Below, one piece after another: positions 63,599 to 64,000 of a stretch of DNA of 64,000 nucleotides. The stretch lies in contig NZ_JAEDXU010000015.1 in the NCBI RefSeq assembly GCF_017830045.1, forward strand, positions 25,227-89,226, read 5' to 3'. Under the pieces are notes generated by a model. That model was not told the DNA's origin, made no database searches, and saw only the letters and a list, made by a program, of their open reading frames with translations. This DNA comes from Enterococcus larvae (lineage in GTDB: Bacteria > Bacillota > Bacilli > Lactobacillales > Enterococcaceae). How positions within the stretch are numbered: position 1 is the stretch's first letter; every line of letters begins with the position of its first letter. The position numbers and the translations under genes were made by a program.

Positions 63599-63672
63599 CT
63601 CCGGCAGTAGGACTCGAACCTACGACATCATGATTAACAGTCATGCGCTACTACCAACTGAGCTATGCCGGA
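63599..63672 (-). tRNA. tRNA-Asn (anticodon GTT)
   Basis: Acceptor TCCGGCA / TGCCGGA; anticodon loop CTGTTAA gives GTT. First tRNA after 5S rRNA. Confidence 0.95.
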
Positions 63673-63678
63673 ATTTTG

Positions 63679-63793
63679 CGCGGCGGCGTCCTACTCTCAC
63701 AAAGGGAAACCCTTCACTACAATCGGCGCTAAGAAGCTTAACTTCTGTGTTCGGCATGGGAACAGGTGTATCCTTCTCGCTATCGCCACCACA
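63679..63793 (-). rRNA. rrf: 5S ribosomal RNA
   Basis: On the minus strand the sequence begins TGTGGTGGCGATAGC, contains the conserved CCATGCCGAACACAGAAG core and ends with GAGAGTAGGACGCCGCC. Length about 115. Lies between 23S rRNA and the tRNA cluster. Confidence 0.96.
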
Positions 63794-63908
63794 CTGGTGT
63801 TGTTGGTATATTTACTTTTGAGTTTGCTTTTGCTCACTCAAAACTGGATAAATCAAATCTCTTCAACACAATTCTTACCAAGTTCATTTTCTTACTCTTC
63901 CAATTCTT

Positions 63909-64000
63909 TGGTTAAGTCCTCGACCGATTAGTATTGGTCCGCTCCAACCATCACTGGCCTTCCACTTCCAACCTATCTACCTGATCATCTCTCAGGGGTC
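63909..64000 (-). rRNA. rrl: 23S ribosomal RNA, 3' end (cut by window edge)
   Basis: The last 90 bases or so of 23S rRNA, including GACCAATACTAATCGGTCGA and the terminal GAGGACTTAACC. The gene continues past the right edge; a spacer of about 115 bases separates it from 5S. Confidence 0.95.

Overview
The window looks like a chromosomal segment of an Enterococcus or a close Lactobacillales relative. The evidence is the low G+C, TTG/ATG starts with strong GGAGG ribosome binding sites, a short SRP RNA, PurR-type PurBox promoters, a 23S-5S-tRNA cluster with tightly packed tRNAs, and LPXTG/Mga-type surface biology. No phage, transposase, CRISPR array or replication origin was recognised. Species cannot be fixed from the sequence alone.

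Layout. 1-8511 holds de novo purine synthesis, all on the minus strand, as two transcription units: purE-purK-purB, and purC-purS-purQ-purL-purF (purF is cut by the left edge). Their promoters share one architecture: TTGACA/T, 17 bp, TAAAAT, with a pair of PurBoxes centred near -45 and -76. A small divergent gene (4995) sits between the units. 8611-10765 is the purine salvage operon xpt-pbuX behind a guanine-type riboswitch. 10926-25774 is housekeeping and accessory genes: a TIM-barrel protein, a GH73-like glucosaminidase, an oxidoreductase, a YqeK-like HD protein, two divergent aromatic-acid-exporter-type membrane proteins, flotillin and its NfeD partner separated by 104-bp repeats, a secreted nuclease with a possible partner protein, nagA, an Rgg/PlcR-type regulator and an alanine aminotransferase. 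25922-36520 mixes a PH-domain protein, two tRNA-Leu genes, the SRP RNA, tadA, a membrane Zn protease, a short pyrophosphatase-like protein, a nucleoid-associated protein, ktrB and a methyltransferase behind a leader-peptide attenuator. 36622-52548 carries a GH105 hydrolase, oxidoreductases, mntH behind a DtxR/MntR-type operator, an RpiR regulator, a two-component system with a PepSY lipoprotein, an MFS transporter, a CMD/cupin/flavodoxin/LysR group and a P1-family peptidase. 52868-59894 is a surface-adhesin operon: Mga-like regulator, small membrane protein and a 1747-residue LPXTG protein, with a further winged-helix regulator downstream. 60590-64000 has a patatin-like protein, an orphan immunity-like gene between two copies of a tRNA-Leu 3' region, then twelve tRNAs, 5S rRNA and the 3' end of 23S rRNA.

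The least explained items are: (i) the leader ORF and Shine-Dalgarno-sequestering hairpin in front of the methyltransferase at 35000; (ii) the 104-bp tandem repeats between the NfeD and flotillin genes, whose stems covary while the loops are conserved; (iii) the small module at 61888-62622, where a C-terminal coding remnant and an overlapping 149-codon gene lie between a degenerate and an intact tRNA-Leu end; and (iv) a 16-bp palindrome found in front of both the two-component operon and the adjacent PepSY lipoprotein gene.
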